Shown here in pieces: positions 35,279 to 44,655 of a DNA stretch of 64,000 nt. Source of the DNA: JBCAXA01 sp039183535. Its GTDB lineage: Bacteria > Pseudomonadota > Gammaproteobacteria > Steroidobacterales > Woeseiaceae. The stretch lies in contig JBCDBO010000002.1 of assembly GCA_039183535.1 (NCBI GenBank), positions 1-64,000 on the forward strand, in the 5' to 3' direction. The stretch's first letter is position 1. Every line of letters starts with the position of its first letter. The position numbers and the translations under genes are program-made. Under the pieces are notes generated by a model. It made no database searches, had not been told where the DNA came from, and was given only the letters and a program-made list of their open reading frames with translations.

Positions 35279-37212
35279 GTGATAACGACGCGCCGCGGGT
35301 TCTAAACACGCGGCCGCTAGGCCAAACGGAAACGCTCGATACGGCGCTCACCAACGCGGGTTTCGCGCTAGACCACTTGCCGGGCTTGGCCATCGAACCG
35401 ATCGGCGCCGACAAGATTCGCGAACGCTTTGCGCCTGAACCGGTCCCCGACTTTGCTGTGTTCGTCTCGCGCAACGCGGTCGAGCACGGCTTTGCGGCGC
35501 TCGGTCTCGACACGCCAGCAACCCGTTGCGTCGCAATTGGCGCGGCCACGGCCGAGGCACTGGCGGCACACGGCGTCGACGAGATCATGGTCAACCCTGG
35601 GGTCCGCAGCGAAGACCTCTTAACGCTAGAAGCCTGGCAAGGCGATCTTGCTAGCAAACGCATCGTCATCGTGCGCGGCGATGACGGCCGCGAGGTGTTA
35701 CGCGACACGCTAACCGAGCGCGGCGCAAACGTCGACGTTATCGATGTGTACCGGCGTGCGTTGCCCGAATCGGATGCAGCCGAGGTTGCGCGTGTCAGCG
35801 CGGCGCTGGACAACGATCAATACCAGGCGGTTACGGTCATGTCGCTGGCGACTATGACGAATCTTGAGACTATGCTCGGGACAGATCGCATGGCCCGCGT
35901 GAGCGTGGTCACACCGAGCCACGGTGTCGTCGAGCAACGCGAGCAGTCTGGCGTAGCCGGCGCAACCGTTCTAGCGGACAGCGCCGATCCAACCGCAATC
36001 GCGGCCGCAATACCGACAACGCCGCCCACATCGGTCGATGCGGACGAGGCTCCGGCGATGGCCACACCACCGCCGCCCCCACCGCCAGAAACACCCGCTC
36101 GGAATGAACGTCGTGGCGGCGGCCTCGCGCTGATCATCAGTGTCGCCGCCTTAGCAACCAGTGCGGTTGCTTTGTACCAGGCGATGCGATCGCCCAGCGA
36201 TGCGCAGCCCGTCGCAGCAACAGTGGCAACGCCGGCGACAGACACGGCGTCCAGCGAAGCACTCGAGGCACTGCGCCGCGACCTAACCGCCACCGGCGAG
36301 TCAAGTGCCACGAACCGCACAGCCATCGACGCACTTGAAACGGCGCAGGCAGCACTGCAACGGCAACTGGCCGAGTTCGACCGACAAATCGGTCAGCGCC
36401 AAGACCTATTGGAATCGTTGCCGGGCCGGGTAGAGAACGTCGAGCAATCGGTCGCGGGTATCCAAGGGATCGCGGCCGGCACCCGAACCGAGTGGCTGTT
36501 GGCCGAGGCCGAGTATTACTTGCAGCTGGCTAATGCGCAGCTCCAGCTGGCCCGCAATCCGACGTTGGCCGCCTACGGCTTGGAGCTGGCCGACCAGCGT
36601 GTCCGCGAGTTATCGGATCCGGCGTACACGCCCGTGCGACGCGCGCTTGCCGACGAAATGCGTGCTTTGGCGAGCGTCGAGCAAGACGATCTCGAGGGTG
36701 TTGCATTGCAGCTCGCGAGTTTGGCAGACGTGGTTGCGACACTGCCGCTGCGCGACGACGTCGCCGAGCAACGGGCGCAATTATCCGGCGACGACACAGC
36801 GACTGCAGAAGACACCGCTGAGGGCTCGTTCGGTCGGCTCTGGCGCGCCGCCGGCGAGCAGCTCGGTAAGGGCTTTCGAGTGCGGAAACTCGATGAATCG
36901 CTGACACCGTTGCTCTCGCCCGAGGCCAGTTATTTTTTGCGTACCAATCTCGCACTGAAGCTCGACACAGCGCGTCTTGCGTTACTGCGTAACGAACAGG
37001 ATGCGTTCGGGCGTAGCCTCACCGACGCGAGGTCGTGGTTGCGCGAGTACTTCGATACTGACAGCGCTGCTGTTGCCAGCGCGTTGACGACGCTCACCGA
37101 ACTCAGTGACGCACAACTATCGACCACCTACCCTGATATCTCGGGGTCTTTGACGCTGCTGCGGCGAACACGCTCGCTGGCTAACAACGTCGCCGGACAA
37201 GACGAGCCATGA
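35275..37212 (+). CDS. hemDX: Uroporphyrinogen-III synthase fused to HemX
   Basis: The 645-residue protein has an N-terminal HemD (residues about 7-245: LNTRPLGQTETLDTAL, VFVSRNAVEHGF, DVIDVYRRALP, ATMTNLETML), which closes and isomerises the D ring. A Pro-rich linker (about 248-276) follows, then one transmembrane helix (about 283-303). The C-terminal HemX part includes coiled coil 320-400 and EWLLAEAEYYLQLANAQLQLARN. HemD and HemX are separate in E. coli; the fusion occurs in several gammaproteobacteria. The ATG at 35275 has GGGAG upstream; a 6-residue longer frame exists. Confidence 0.93.
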   Translation: MSDNDAPRVLNTRPLGQTETLDTALTNAGFALDHLPGLAIEPIGADKIRERFAPEPVPDFAVFVSRNAVEHGFAALGLDTPATRCVAIGAATAEALAAHGVDEIMVNPGVRSEDLLTLEAWQGDLASKRIVIVRGDDGREVLRDTLTERGANVDVIDVYRRALPESDAAEVARVSAALDNDQYQAVTVMSLATMTNLETMLGTDRMARVSVVTPSHGVVEQREQSGVAGATVLADSADPTAIAAAIPTTPPTSVDADEAPAMATPPPPPPPETPARNERRGGGLALIISVAALATSAVALYQAMRSPSDAQPVAATVATPATDTASSEALEALRRDLTATGESSATNRTAIDALETAQAALQRQLAEFDRQIGQRQDLLESLPGRVENVEQSVAGIQGIAAGTRTEWLLAEAEYYLQLANAQLQLARNPTLAAYGLELADQRVRELSDPAYTPVRRALADEMRALASVEQDDLEGVALQLASLADVVATLPLRDDVAEQRAQLSGDDTATAEDTAEGSFGRLWRAAGEQLGKGFRVRKLDESLTPLLSPEASYFLRTNLALKLDTARLALLRNEQDAFGRSLTDARSWLREYFDTDSAAVASALTTLTELSDAQLSTTYPDISGSLTLLRRTRSLANNVAGQDEP

Positions 37213-38438
37213 AGCTTGGCCTATTCATTGTCTTGGCGTTGATCGGCGGCGGTTTTTTCGCGCATTTCGTCGCGTCGGACCCAGGATATGTCGTCATCAA
37301 TATCGGCGATTATTTGATCGAGACGTCCGTGCCGGTGCTGGTCGCGCTAATCGCTGCCATCGGCGTAGCGTTGTGGCTCATTATTTGGCTCATACGGACA
37401 CCGCGTAGGCTAGGCGAGGCCTATGGCGCGATGCGCCGGGATCGGCAGACACAGCAATTCACACGCGGCCTAATCGCAGCGGCCGAAGGCCGGTTTGCCA
37501 AAGGCGAGCGCTTGCTAACGCGCGGTGCGGACCAGGCGGAGACGCCGATGCTCAACTACCTGGCAGCAGCGCGTGTGGCGCATCAGCAAGGGGCTATCGA
37601 GCGGCGCGATAACTGGCTAACAATGGCTTATGAGCAAACCCCGGGGGCTGGCAACGCGGTGCTGCTGACCCAGGCGGAATTGCAACTCGCCCACGGCCAA
37701 CACGAACAAGCGCTGGCGACGCTTGCGCGCGTGCGCCAAGCGGTTCCGAACCACCCCCAAGCACTCGCCTTACTCGCCCGCACCTATGCAGCGCTAGGCG
37801 ATTGGGCGGCGCTTGGCGAGTACCTGCAAACCCTGTCAAAACTCGGCCGCTTCGACGAGGCAACGCTTGCTGACTGGGCGCGCCGAGCGACGTTAACGCG
37901 ATTCGAAAACTCCGCCGGCGACAAAGCTGCGCTGACCGATGCTTGGCGGGCCCTCGATAAGACCCAGCAAGCGGACCCCGAGTTACTGCTCGCGTACGTC
38001 GAGCGCCTAATTGACGTCGGCGCGAGTAAAGAGAGCGAAACGCTGCTGCGTAAAGCGCTATCGAAGCGCTGGGACGATGCGTTGGTAACCGGCTACGGTG
38101 AACTGACCGACGCCGCACCGGCCTCGCAACTGAAAGTGGTGGAGGGCTGGCTCCGCGATCGCGGCGACAATGCTGCTTTGTTGTACGCGGCCGGCCGTAT
38201 CTGTATCCGCGGTGCACTGTGGGGCAAGGCCCGCAGCTATTTAGAGTCGGCCATTGCGATTGCGCCGACGCCAGCGATGTATCAAGCCTACGGCGAGCTG
38301 TTGACGGCACTCGGTGAAGCCGATCCAGCCAGTGCGGCATTCCGGCAGGGCCTCGGCATGGCAGCCGGCCGGGCGCCGCTGACGCTACCCGCGCCGGACC
38401 AAACGCCAGGCGACGACGAGCAGCCAAGTCCATCGTGA
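37209..38438 (+). CDS. hemY: HemY, tetratricopeptide membrane protein of the heme operon
   Basis: At 409 residues it has two N-terminal transmembrane helices (residues 3-21 and 42-62), then the HemY_N segment RLGEAYGAMRRDRQTQQFTRGLIAAAEGRFAKGERLL. A run of TPR-like helices fills the rest. It is part of the conserved gammaproteobacterial hemC-D-X-Y operon; its exact job is not settled, and it is unrelated to the protoporphyrinogen oxidase also called HemY. It overlaps the fused gene upstream (ATGA) and the next gene (GTGA), so all are cotranslated. Confidence 0.9.
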   Translation: MKLGLFIVLALIGGGFFAHFVASDPGYVVINIGDYLIETSVPVLVALIAAIGVALWLIIWLIRTPRRLGEAYGAMRRDRQTQQFTRGLIAAAEGRFAKGERLLTRGADQAETPMLNYLAAARVAHQQGAIERRDNWLTMAYEQTPGAGNAVLLTQAELQLAHGQHEQALATLARVRQAVPNHPQALALLARTYAALGDWAALGEYLQTLSKLGRFDEATLADWARRATLTRFENSAGDKAALTDAWRALDKTQQADPELLLAYVERLIDVGASKESETLLRKALSKRWDDALVTGYGELTDAAPASQLKVVEGWLRDRGDNAALLYAAGRICIRGALWGKARSYLESAIAIAPTPAMYQAYGELLTALGEADPASAAFRQGLGMAAGRAPLTLPAPDQTPGDDEQPSPS

Positions 38439-39292
38439 CGACGGGCACAGCGCCGGTGCTGATCGTCGGTGCCGGCTATTCCGGGTCGCGACTCGCGACG
38501 CAACTGCGCGCGGACGGCCAAGCGGTGCTGACTGTGTCGCGAAGCCCGCGCGATGGCGCTGACCACCAGATCTGGCAAGCCGATGCCGACGCGGCGTTGG
38601 TCCTACCGCCAGGGCCGTTTCGTGTTGTCTACCTCGTACCACCGGCCGCAGGTCGACCAGAGCCGCGTTTGGCCGCGCTGCTCGCGGCGCTGACCGAGCC
38701 GCCCGAGCGCGTCGTTCTGGCATCAACGTCGGGCGTCTATGGCAATTGCGACGGCGCGCTGATCGATGAATCGCAACCGACCAACCCCGGAACCGAGCGC
38801 GCTCGGCGCCGGGTACATCAAGAACAAACCTTGGCCGACTGGGCGGGTCAGCGCGCTGTCCGCACGCTGACGCTGCGCATTGCGGGGATCTATGGGCCAG
38901 GTCGACTGCCGATCGAACGGATACAGGCTGGAGAGCCCGTTATCGCCGCGGCGGACGCCTATCCTGGCAATCGGATCCATGTCGATGACTTAGTCCGCAT
39001 CATGGCGGCAGCGGTCGAACACCCGAGTGCCGCCGGCGTATTCAATGTCGCCGACGGCCAACATATTTCTGGAACGGACTACTACCGGCGCGTCGCCGCA
39101 TTGGCAGGAATCGACGCGCCCCAGGAAATCAGCCGAGCAGAGGCCGAACGTACATTCTCGCCGCAGCGCTATTCGTTCCTAGCGGAATCGCGTCGTCTCG
39201 ACGTTACGCGGTTGCGCGACGAGCTTGGCGTAACGCTGCGCTACACCGACTTGGACGCCGGCATTCGCGCAGCGCTGCACGATCAAGGCTGA
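38435..39292 (+). CDS. NAD(P)-dependent epimerase/reductase-like protein (YeeZ-like SDR)
   Basis: This 285-residue extended-SDR-type protein has a nucleotide-binding loop (VLIVGAGYSGSRLATQL) and a VVLASTSGVYGNCDG catalytic-site-like stretch, where the usual YxxxK is not evident. RIAGIYGPGRLPIERI and RIHVDDLVRIM follow. This matches YeeZ-like proteins of unknown substrate. It starts with GTG overlapping hemY by 4 bases and ends with a 10-base convergent overlap with the ParA-like gene. Whether it serves heme metabolism is not shown. Confidence 0.8.
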   Translation: MTTGTAPVLIVGAGYSGSRLATQLRADGQAVLTVSRSPRDGADHQIWQADADAALVLPPGPFRVVYLVPPAAGRPEPRLAALLAALTEPPERVVLASTSGVYGNCDGALIDESQPTNPGTERARRRVHQEQTLADWAGQRAVRTLTLRIAGIYGPGRLPIERIQAGEPVIAAADAYPGNRIHVDDLVRIMAAAVEHPSAAGVFNVADGQHISGTDYYRRVAALAGIDAPQEISRAEAERTFSPQRYSFLAESRRLDVTRLRDELGVTLRYTDLDAGIRAALHDQG

Positions 39293-39921
39293 GAGCGCTT
39301 CGACTCCAAGAAGTCGATCAGCTGCTCCCACTGTTGCCAATCGGGCCAAGCAAGGTACTCGGGCAGCTCATGAATACCGAGACCACGGCTGTACGCGCGC
39401 ACATAGTTTTGCGCTTCGCGTAGCCACGAGACGTACGGCACTTTCAGCTTCTGCATGTATTCGTCGAGATCGTCGGCGATCTTGGTGTTATCGCGAACCC
39501 GATTCGCCATGACAGCGACTTTGCACTTTTTGCTCTGGACGCGGTGGGTCGACTTTAAGACATCGATAAATTTGGACGTCGCATCCATATCGATCGGCGA
39601 CGGCAGCACCGGCACCAGAATCGTGTCGGCATGATTGACGAGCTGGGTCAATTCCGAGCCAACGGTGCGGGCGGGTGCGTCCATGACGCACAAATCCATG
39701 CTGCGCGATAGGTGTTTTAAGCCATCCTTAACCGCATCGATACCGGCGATCGTCGGCCGATTGTCTGGGCGTCGTGATAGCCAGTTCAGGCCGCTTTGTT
39801 GTGGATCGTAATCCGCCAAGGCGACTTTCTTGCCTTCGCGAGCGTAGTACGCCGCAATATTGGTCGCGATGGTACTCTTGCCGCTCCCACCCTTGGCGTT
39901 CATAACCATGATATGCCGCAT
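39283..39921 (-). CDS. Orphan ParA/MinD-family ATPase
   Basis: The 212-residue protein has the deviant Walker A MNAKGGSGKSTIATNIAAYYA (residues 7-27) with the signature Lys, a switch-I ADYDPQQSGLNW, and a Walker B-like LCVMDAPART. Size and lack of an N-terminal DNA-binding domain put it among type Ib ParA proteins, which position cargo such as plasmids, chemoreceptor clusters or carboxysomes along the nucleoid. No ParB-like partner lies beside it: its neighbours are a heme-operon gene and dapF. The AGGAAAG ribosome site is good. The cargo is unknown. Confidence 0.85.
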   Translation of the reverse strand: MRHIMVMNAKGGSGKSTIATNIAAYYAREGKKVALADYDPQQSGLNWLSRRPDNRPTIAGIDAVKDGLKHLSRSMDLCVMDAPARTVGSELTQLVNHADTILVPVLPSPIDMDATSKFIDVLKSTHRVQSKKCKVAVMANRVRDNTKIADDLDEYMQKLKVPYVSWLREAQNYVRAYSRGLGIHELPEYLAWPDWQQWEQLIDFLESKRSQP

Positions 39922-40044
39922 CGATCTTTCCTATTTTATTTGTTGAGTCGATGTGTGTGTTGTTTATGTAAAGTACCGCCGGTAGCGATAAATGTCTACG
40001 TGTGTGCATTGCCCGACACGCAGACGTCGTGTCGTCGATAACGT

Positions 40045-40869
40045 ATGACCACAGACTTTCTAAAGATGCACGGTGCAGGTAACGACGTTGTTGTCGTTAT
40101 GGCGAGCGCTAACGACGCCGTGCCAATAACTGCGCGTATCCGCGAACTCGCACACCGCCGCACCGGTATCGGCTTCGATCAATTGATCTGGGTGACACCA
40201 GGTGCCTCAGCGGAGATCGACGCACACTACCGGATCTACAACGCCGATGGCGGCGAAGTCGAACAATGCGGCAACGGCGCGCGCTGCGTAGCGCGTGCCT
40301 GGCACGATCACCATGCGAGCGGCCCGCAACTGACGCTCGACAGTCCGGCCGGACTGATCGAGGCGGATGTCGATGCCAATGCGGTGTCGCTTAACATGGG
40401 ACCGCCGCGAGTACCCGCCCCCGATCTTCCGACGATTGCCAGCCAAGCGACGCCACTCGCGAGCATCGATGCGCTCGGCCAATCGTGGCCGTTGTGGCTC
40501 GTGTCGATGGGCAACCCGCACGCCGTGCTGCTCGTCGACGACATCGCAGCCGCTCCGGTAGACACGCTGGGTCCCGCATTACAGCAACACCCGGCGTTTC
40601 CCGCGGCTGTGAACGTTGGTTTTCTCGCCGTGGTCGCGCGCAACAAAGCGATGTTGCGCGTCTACGAGCGCGGCAGTGGCGAGACCCTCGCGTGTGGCAG
40701 CGGCGCGTGTGCGGCGGCGGTCGCGGGACACTTGGCCGGGCGACTCGACAGTCGCACAACCCTGACACTGCCGGGCGGAGATCTCGTGGTAAGCTGGCGC
40801 GGCCCAGAACAACCGGTCTGGCTGCGCGGACCGGCCGACTACGCCTTTCACGGAACCATCGACCTATGA
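40045..40869 (+). CDS. dapF: Diaminopimelate epimerase
   Basis: The 274-residue DapF converts L,L- to meso-diaminopimelate for lysine and peptidoglycan. It begins TDFLKMHGAGNDVVVV and has both catalytic cysteines, in EQCGNGARCVA (about residue 74) and ETLACGSGACAAAVAG (about 217). SMGNPHAVLLVDD marks the hinge. It overlaps the DUF484 gene by ATGA and heads a long plus-strand run to ubiB. The divergent ParA-like gene shares a 123-base AT-rich intergenic region upstream. Confidence 0.95.
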   Translation: MTTDFLKMHGAGNDVVVVMASANDAVPITARIRELAHRRTGIGFDQLIWVTPGASAEIDAHYRIYNADGGEVEQCGNGARCVARAWHDHHASGPQLTLDSPAGLIEADVDANAVSLNMGPPRVPAPDLPTIASQATPLASIDALGQSWPLWLVSMGNPHAVLLVDDIAAAPVDTLGPALQQHPAFPAAVNVGFLAVVARNKAMLRVYERGSGETLACGSGACAAAVAGHLAGRLDSRTTLTLPGGDLVVSWRGPEQPVWLRGPADYAFHGTIDL

Positions 40870-41585
40870 CCAGCACCCAACGGCAGAGCGTATCTAACGA
40901 CACCGCCGTGGATGCCAGCAGCGTTGCCGAATACCTGCGCCAGCATCCCGACTTTTTCGAGCAGAACCGCTCGCTGTTGAACTCGCTGACTCTGCCGCAC
41001 GGCGGCGGTGGCGGTACCGTCTCGTTGGTCGAACGACAGGTAGCGACATTACGTCAGAAGAATCTGAAGCTCGATCGGCGGCTGCGTGAATTGATCGAGA
41101 TCGCCCAGCAAAACGACAAGTTGTCCGCCAAGATTCATACGCTGACGATGGAACTGGTCGCCTGCGATAGCGCCGATGCGATCGTTGCTCGGCTCGAAGA
41201 ACATCTGCGTACGGCATTTGCCGCTGAATACGCCGTATTGGTGGTTTTTGACGACGGGCCGCTGGCCGATGTGGCGCTCACGAAACGGCGCTTTGTCCGG
41301 CCACTGCCAGCGGCGAGCGAGACGCTCGCGCCGTTTCGCACCTTCCTCGACGGTAAACGGACCCGTTGCGGTCAAATCCGCGATGCTCAGCGAGTCGCCT
41401 TGTTCGGTGAGGATGGCGACGACATCGGTTCAGCCGCGCTAGTACCGCTTGGTACCGACCCATTGCTTGGCTTTCTAGCGATTGGCAACCGCGATCGCAA
41501 CCACTTCAACCCGGCGATCAGCACCGAGTTCTTGACACGCCTTGGCCAGATACTGAGCGCAACCCTGCACCGCTCGGCGGGTTAG
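40866..41585 (+). CDS. DUF484 family protein
   Basis: This 239-residue protein has an N-terminal coiled-coil region (SVAEYLRQHPDFFEQNRSLLNSLTLPH near residue 20, then LVERQVATLRQKNLKLDRRLREL) and a GAF-like C-terminal half (residues 95-235). That is the DUF484 family, almost always between dapF and xerC in gammaproteobacteria. No function is established; a GAF-like sensor role is a guess. The ATG overlaps the dapF stop; a longer frame inside dapF is not supported. Confidence 0.9.
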   Translation: MTSTQRQSVSNDTAVDASSVAEYLRQHPDFFEQNRSLLNSLTLPHGGGGGTVSLVERQVATLRQKNLKLDRRLRELIEIAQQNDKLSAKIHTLTMELVACDSADAIVARLEEHLRTAFAAEYAVLVVFDDGPLADVALTKRRFVRPLPAASETLAPFRTFLDGKRTRCGQIRDAQRVALFGEDGDDIGSAALVPLGTDPLLGFLAIGNRDRNHFNPAISTEFLTRLGQILSATLHRSAG

Positions 41586-41587
41586 CC

Positions 41588-42499
41588 GTGAGCAAAGCGC
41601 TGCTGCCTGATCCGGTAAGCGCATTTCTTGAGCATCTGCGCAGCGAGCGGCGTTGCTCAGCACATACACTTCGCAACTACGAGCTGGACCTGCAGCGCTT
41701 TTGTCGCTGGATCGATGCTGAGTCGCTCGATCTGCTCAATGGGGTCGCCGACGCCGACATTCGCAGATTTGCAGCCGCCGAGCACCGCCGTGGCCTGGCA
41801 CCGCGATCGATCCAGAGACGCTTATCGGCCATCCGTGCGCTATACCGGTTTCTCGGCCGCGAGCAACGCGTCGATGCCAACCCGGCGAGCAGCATCCAAG
41901 CGCCGAAAGCCGGTAAACGCTTGCCGGCGACGCTCGATGCCGACCAATTGACCCGGCTGCTGCAATTGCCAGGTGACAGCGCGCTAGTACAGCGTGATCG
42001 GGCGATGTTCGAACTTCTGTACTCCTCGGGGTTACGCCTCGACGAGCTGGTCGGCCTCGACCTTGGCGACCTCGACATCGCCGATGCGACGGTGCGCGTC
42101 GTCGGCAAAGGCAGCAAGGAGCGAATCGTACCGGTCGGCCGTTTTGCACTGGCCGCCTACCGCGACTGGCTGAGCGTGCGTGGCGAGCTCGCTGGCCACA
42201 CGACCCAAGCGGTCTTTGTCAGCCAGCGCGGCCAGCGTATCAGTCACCGCAACGTGCAGGCCCGCCTCGACTACTGGGCCCGCCGGCAAGGCATAGAGCA
42301 GCGGGTGCACCCGCACTTATTGCGGCACTCATTCGCCACCCACGTCCTCGAGTCGAGCCATGACTTGCGCGGGGTTCAGGAACTGCTCGGTCACGCCGAT
42401 ATCGGCACGACACAGGTCTACACCCACCTTGATTTCCAGCATTTGGCCCAGATATACGACGCTACGCACCCGCGCGCGAAAACCCGCAAGCGGCAATAG
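41588..42499 (+). CDS. xerC: Tyrosine recombinase XerC
   Basis: A 303-residue site-specific recombinase with an N-terminal SAM-like core-binding domain (HLRSERRCSAHTLRNYELDLQRF) and a catalytic domain. The catalytic set is complete: Arg in SSGLRLDELV, Lys in VGKGSKERIVPV, His-x-x-Arg in HPHLLRHSFATH, His in LGHADIGTTQ, and the Tyr nucleophile in VYTHLD. With XerD it resolves chromosome dimers at dif during division. It starts with GTG two bases after DUF484. Confidence 0.95.
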   Translation: MSKALLPDPVSAFLEHLRSERRCSAHTLRNYELDLQRFCRWIDAESLDLLNGVADADIRRFAAAEHRRGLAPRSIQRRLSAIRALYRFLGREQRVDANPASSIQAPKAGKRLPATLDADQLTRLLQLPGDSALVQRDRAMFELLYSSGLRLDELVGLDLGDLDIADATVRVVGKGSKERIVPVGRFALAAYRDWLSVRGELAGHTTQAVFVSQRGQRISHRNVQARLDYWARRQGIEQRVHPHLLRHSFATHVLESSHDLRGVQELLGHADIGTTQVYTHLDFQHLAQIYDATHPRAKTRKRQ

Positions 42500-42513
42500 A
42501 TCGAGGCTTTTCG

Positions 42514-43050
42514 ATGGAACAACTGCACGGCACAACGATCGTGTCGTATCGACGTGACGGTGTCGTCGCGATTGGCGGTGACGGTCAGGTTTCGCTCGGC
42601 AACACCGTCATGAAGGGCAACGCCCGCAAAGTTCGGCGCCTCCACGATGGTCAAGTCCTGGCAGGTTTCGCCGGCGGCACAGCGGACGCATTCACGCTGT
42701 TCGAATACTTCGAACGCAAGCTCGAGCAATACGGCAATTTGACCCGCGCCGCGATCGAACTGGCCAAGGATTGGCGTACCGACCGGGTCTTGCGCCGCTT
42801 AGAGGCACTGCTCGCCGTCGCCGATCATGAAACGTCGCTAATCATCTCTGGTAACGGCGACGTTATCGAACCCGAAGACAACTTAATGGCGATTGGCTCC
42901 GGCGGTCCGTACGCCCAAGCAGCAGCCCGCGCTCTGGCCGACAATACGACACTCGATGCCGCTGATATCGTTGAGAAATCGTTACACATCGCCGCTGATA
43001 TTTGCGTTTTCACGAACCGCAACATCATCGTCGAGACGCTGACGACCTAA
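42514..43050 (+). CDS. hslV: ATP-dependent protease subunit HslV
   Basis: The 178-residue proteolytic subunit begins MEQLHGTTIVSYRRDGVVAIGGDGQVS; the catalytic N-terminal Thr is the first T of TTIVSYRRDG, so six residues must be removed. Other marks are GFAGGTADAFTLFEYFE and IGSGGPYAQAAARAL. Twelve subunits form a double ring that works with HslU. It lies 14 bases after xerC and 48 before hslU. Confidence 0.95.
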   Translation: MEQLHGTTIVSYRRDGVVAIGGDGQVSLGNTVMKGNARKVRRLHDGQVLAGFAGGTADAFTLFEYFERKLEQYGNLTRAAIELAKDWRTDRVLRRLEALLAVADHETSLIISGNGDVIEPEDNLMAIGSGGPYAQAAARALADNTTLDAADIVEKSLHIAADICVFTNRNIIVETLTT

Positions 43051-43098
43051 ACCCACGGGCGGCGTCTACGGACGACGGCCGCATTGATTGAGACAACC

Positions 43099-44433
43099 AT
43101 GTCGCAAATGACACCCCGCGAAATTGTCCAAGAACTGGACAAACACATCGTCGGTCAGACCTCGGCTAAGCGCTCAGTAGCGATTGCACTTCGCAACCGC
43201 TGGCGCCGGGTCCAGATCGATGAGCCAATGCGCAGCGAGATCACGCCGAAGAACATCTTGATGATCGGCCCAACCGGCGTCGGCAAAACAGAAATCGCCA
43301 GACGGTTGGCCCGTCTCGCTCGTGCGCCGTTCATCAAGATCGAAGCTACCAAGTTTACCGAGGTCGGTTACGTCGGCCGCGAGGTCGACTCGATCATCCG
43401 TGATCTCACCGACGTTGCGATCAAGGAAACTCGCGAGTACGAGATGGCGAAAGTTCGTCACCGCGCCGAGGACGCTGCCGAGGAACGGGTGCTCGATGCC
43501 TTGCTGCCGGGCTCTAGCCGACAGGTCGGATTTACCAACGACTCACCGGACACCGGTAACGAGACACGGCAAAAATTCCGCAAAATGCTGCGTGAGGGCA
43601 AACTCGACGACAAAGAAATTGAGGTCGAAGTCCAAAACGTGCCGGTCGGCGTAGAGATCATGGCGCCACCTGGGCTCGAGGAGATGACGAGCCAACTTAA
43701 GAGCATGTTCCAAAACATGGGTGGCGGGCGCACGCGGCAACGTAAGCTAAAAGTCGCCGAGGCATTGAAACTTCTCACTGACGAAGAAGCCGCCGCCCTA
43801 GTCGACGAAGAGGAGCTAAAAGCGCAAGCGCTTGAGGCGGTCGAACAACATGGCATTGTCTTCATCGACGAGATCGACAAGGTTGCGCGGCGCGCCGACA
43901 AAATGGGCGCAGACGTCTCGCGCGAGGGCGTACAGCGCGATCTTTTGCCACTCGTTGAGGGCAGCACAATCAGTACTAAATACGGGATGGTTAAGACTGA
44001 TCACATCCTGTTTATTGCCTCCGGTGCATTCCACGTTGCAAAACCGTCGGACCTAATCCCAGAGTTGCAAGGGCGATTCCCCATCCGAGTCGAACTCGAC
44101 TCACTGGAGAGCGCGGACTTCGTCCGTATTCTCACCGAGCCCGACGCATCGTTGACCCGGCAGTACGCCGCGTTGCTCGACACGGAAGGCGTCTCGGTGG
44201 AATTTACCGCTGATGGGGTCAAACGAATTGCTGATGTCGCCGCCGACGTCAACGAGAATACCGAGAACATTGGTGCACGCCGTTTGCACACCGTCATGGA
44301 GCGTTTGCTCGACACGATATCGTTCGAAGCCGCTGACAAAAGCGGTACCTCGGTAACGGTGGACCAAGACTACGTCGATGCACACCTCGGCGAATTGGTA
44401 CGTAACGAGGATCTTAGCCGGTACATACTGTGA
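43099..44433 (+). CDS. hslU: ATP-dependent protease ATPase subunit HslU
   Basis: This is the unfoldase partner of HslV. From the ATG at 43099 it has 444 residues beginning MSQMTPREIVQELDKHIVGQ; an upstream TTG at 43084 would add five residues without family support. It carries Walker A IGPTGVGKTEIARRLA, the I-domain (about residues 110-240, with ERVLDALLPG), Walker B IVFIDEIDKVARR, and the C-terminal EDLSRYIL tail that inserts into HslV. It overlaps slyX by 4 bases (GTGA). Confidence 0.95.
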   Translation: MSQMTPREIVQELDKHIVGQTSAKRSVAIALRNRWRRVQIDEPMRSEITPKNILMIGPTGVGKTEIARRLARLARAPFIKIEATKFTEVGYVGREVDSIIRDLTDVAIKETREYEMAKVRHRAEDAAEERVLDALLPGSSRQVGFTNDSPDTGNETRQKFRKMLREGKLDDKEIEVEVQNVPVGVEIMAPPGLEEMTSQLKSMFQNMGGGRTRQRKLKVAEALKLLTDEEAAALVDEEELKAQALEAVEQHGIVFIDEIDKVARRADKMGADVSREGVQRDLLPLVEGSTISTKYGMVKTDHILFIASGAFHVAKPSDLIPELQGRFPIRVELDSLESADFVRILTEPDASLTRQYAALLDTEGVSVEFTADGVKRIADVAADVNENTENIGARRLHTVMERLLDTISFEAADKSGTSVTVDQDYVDAHLGELVRNEDLSRYIL

Positions 44434-44633
44434 GCGACGACGACCGGCTAACCGCAACGGAGACAAAACTCGCCTACCTCGAAGATGCGGTTGAGACGTT
44501 GAGCGATGTCGTTATCAAACAGCGCGAGATGCTCGATTCGTTATTGCGCCAGCTTAGTGAGCTCAGCGACCGGCTTGATGCGGCCGATTCGGGCACCGAC
44601 CCAAACGCCGACGAGCGGCCACCCCACTACTAA
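44430..44633 (+). CDS. slyX: SlyX family protein
   Basis: A 67-residue protein, nearly all a coiled coil (residues 7-50: ETKLAYLEDAVETLSDVVIKQREMLDSLLRQL), ending in PPHY as SlyX proteins do. The family has no known biochemical role. The GTG start overlaps the hslU stop; DUF971 follows after 22 bases. Confidence 0.9.
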   Translation: MSDDDRLTATETKLAYLEDAVETLSDVVIKQREMLDSLLRQLSELSDRLDAADSGTDPNADERPPHY

Positions 44634-44655
44634 GAGCGTGACGCGGTCCGTAGAT

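Noticed and set aside
40485..40865. Upstream extension of the DUF484 frame inside dapF
   Set aside because: The extension is Arg-rich shadow sequence of dapF; the ATG overlapping the dapF stop begins the family sequence.
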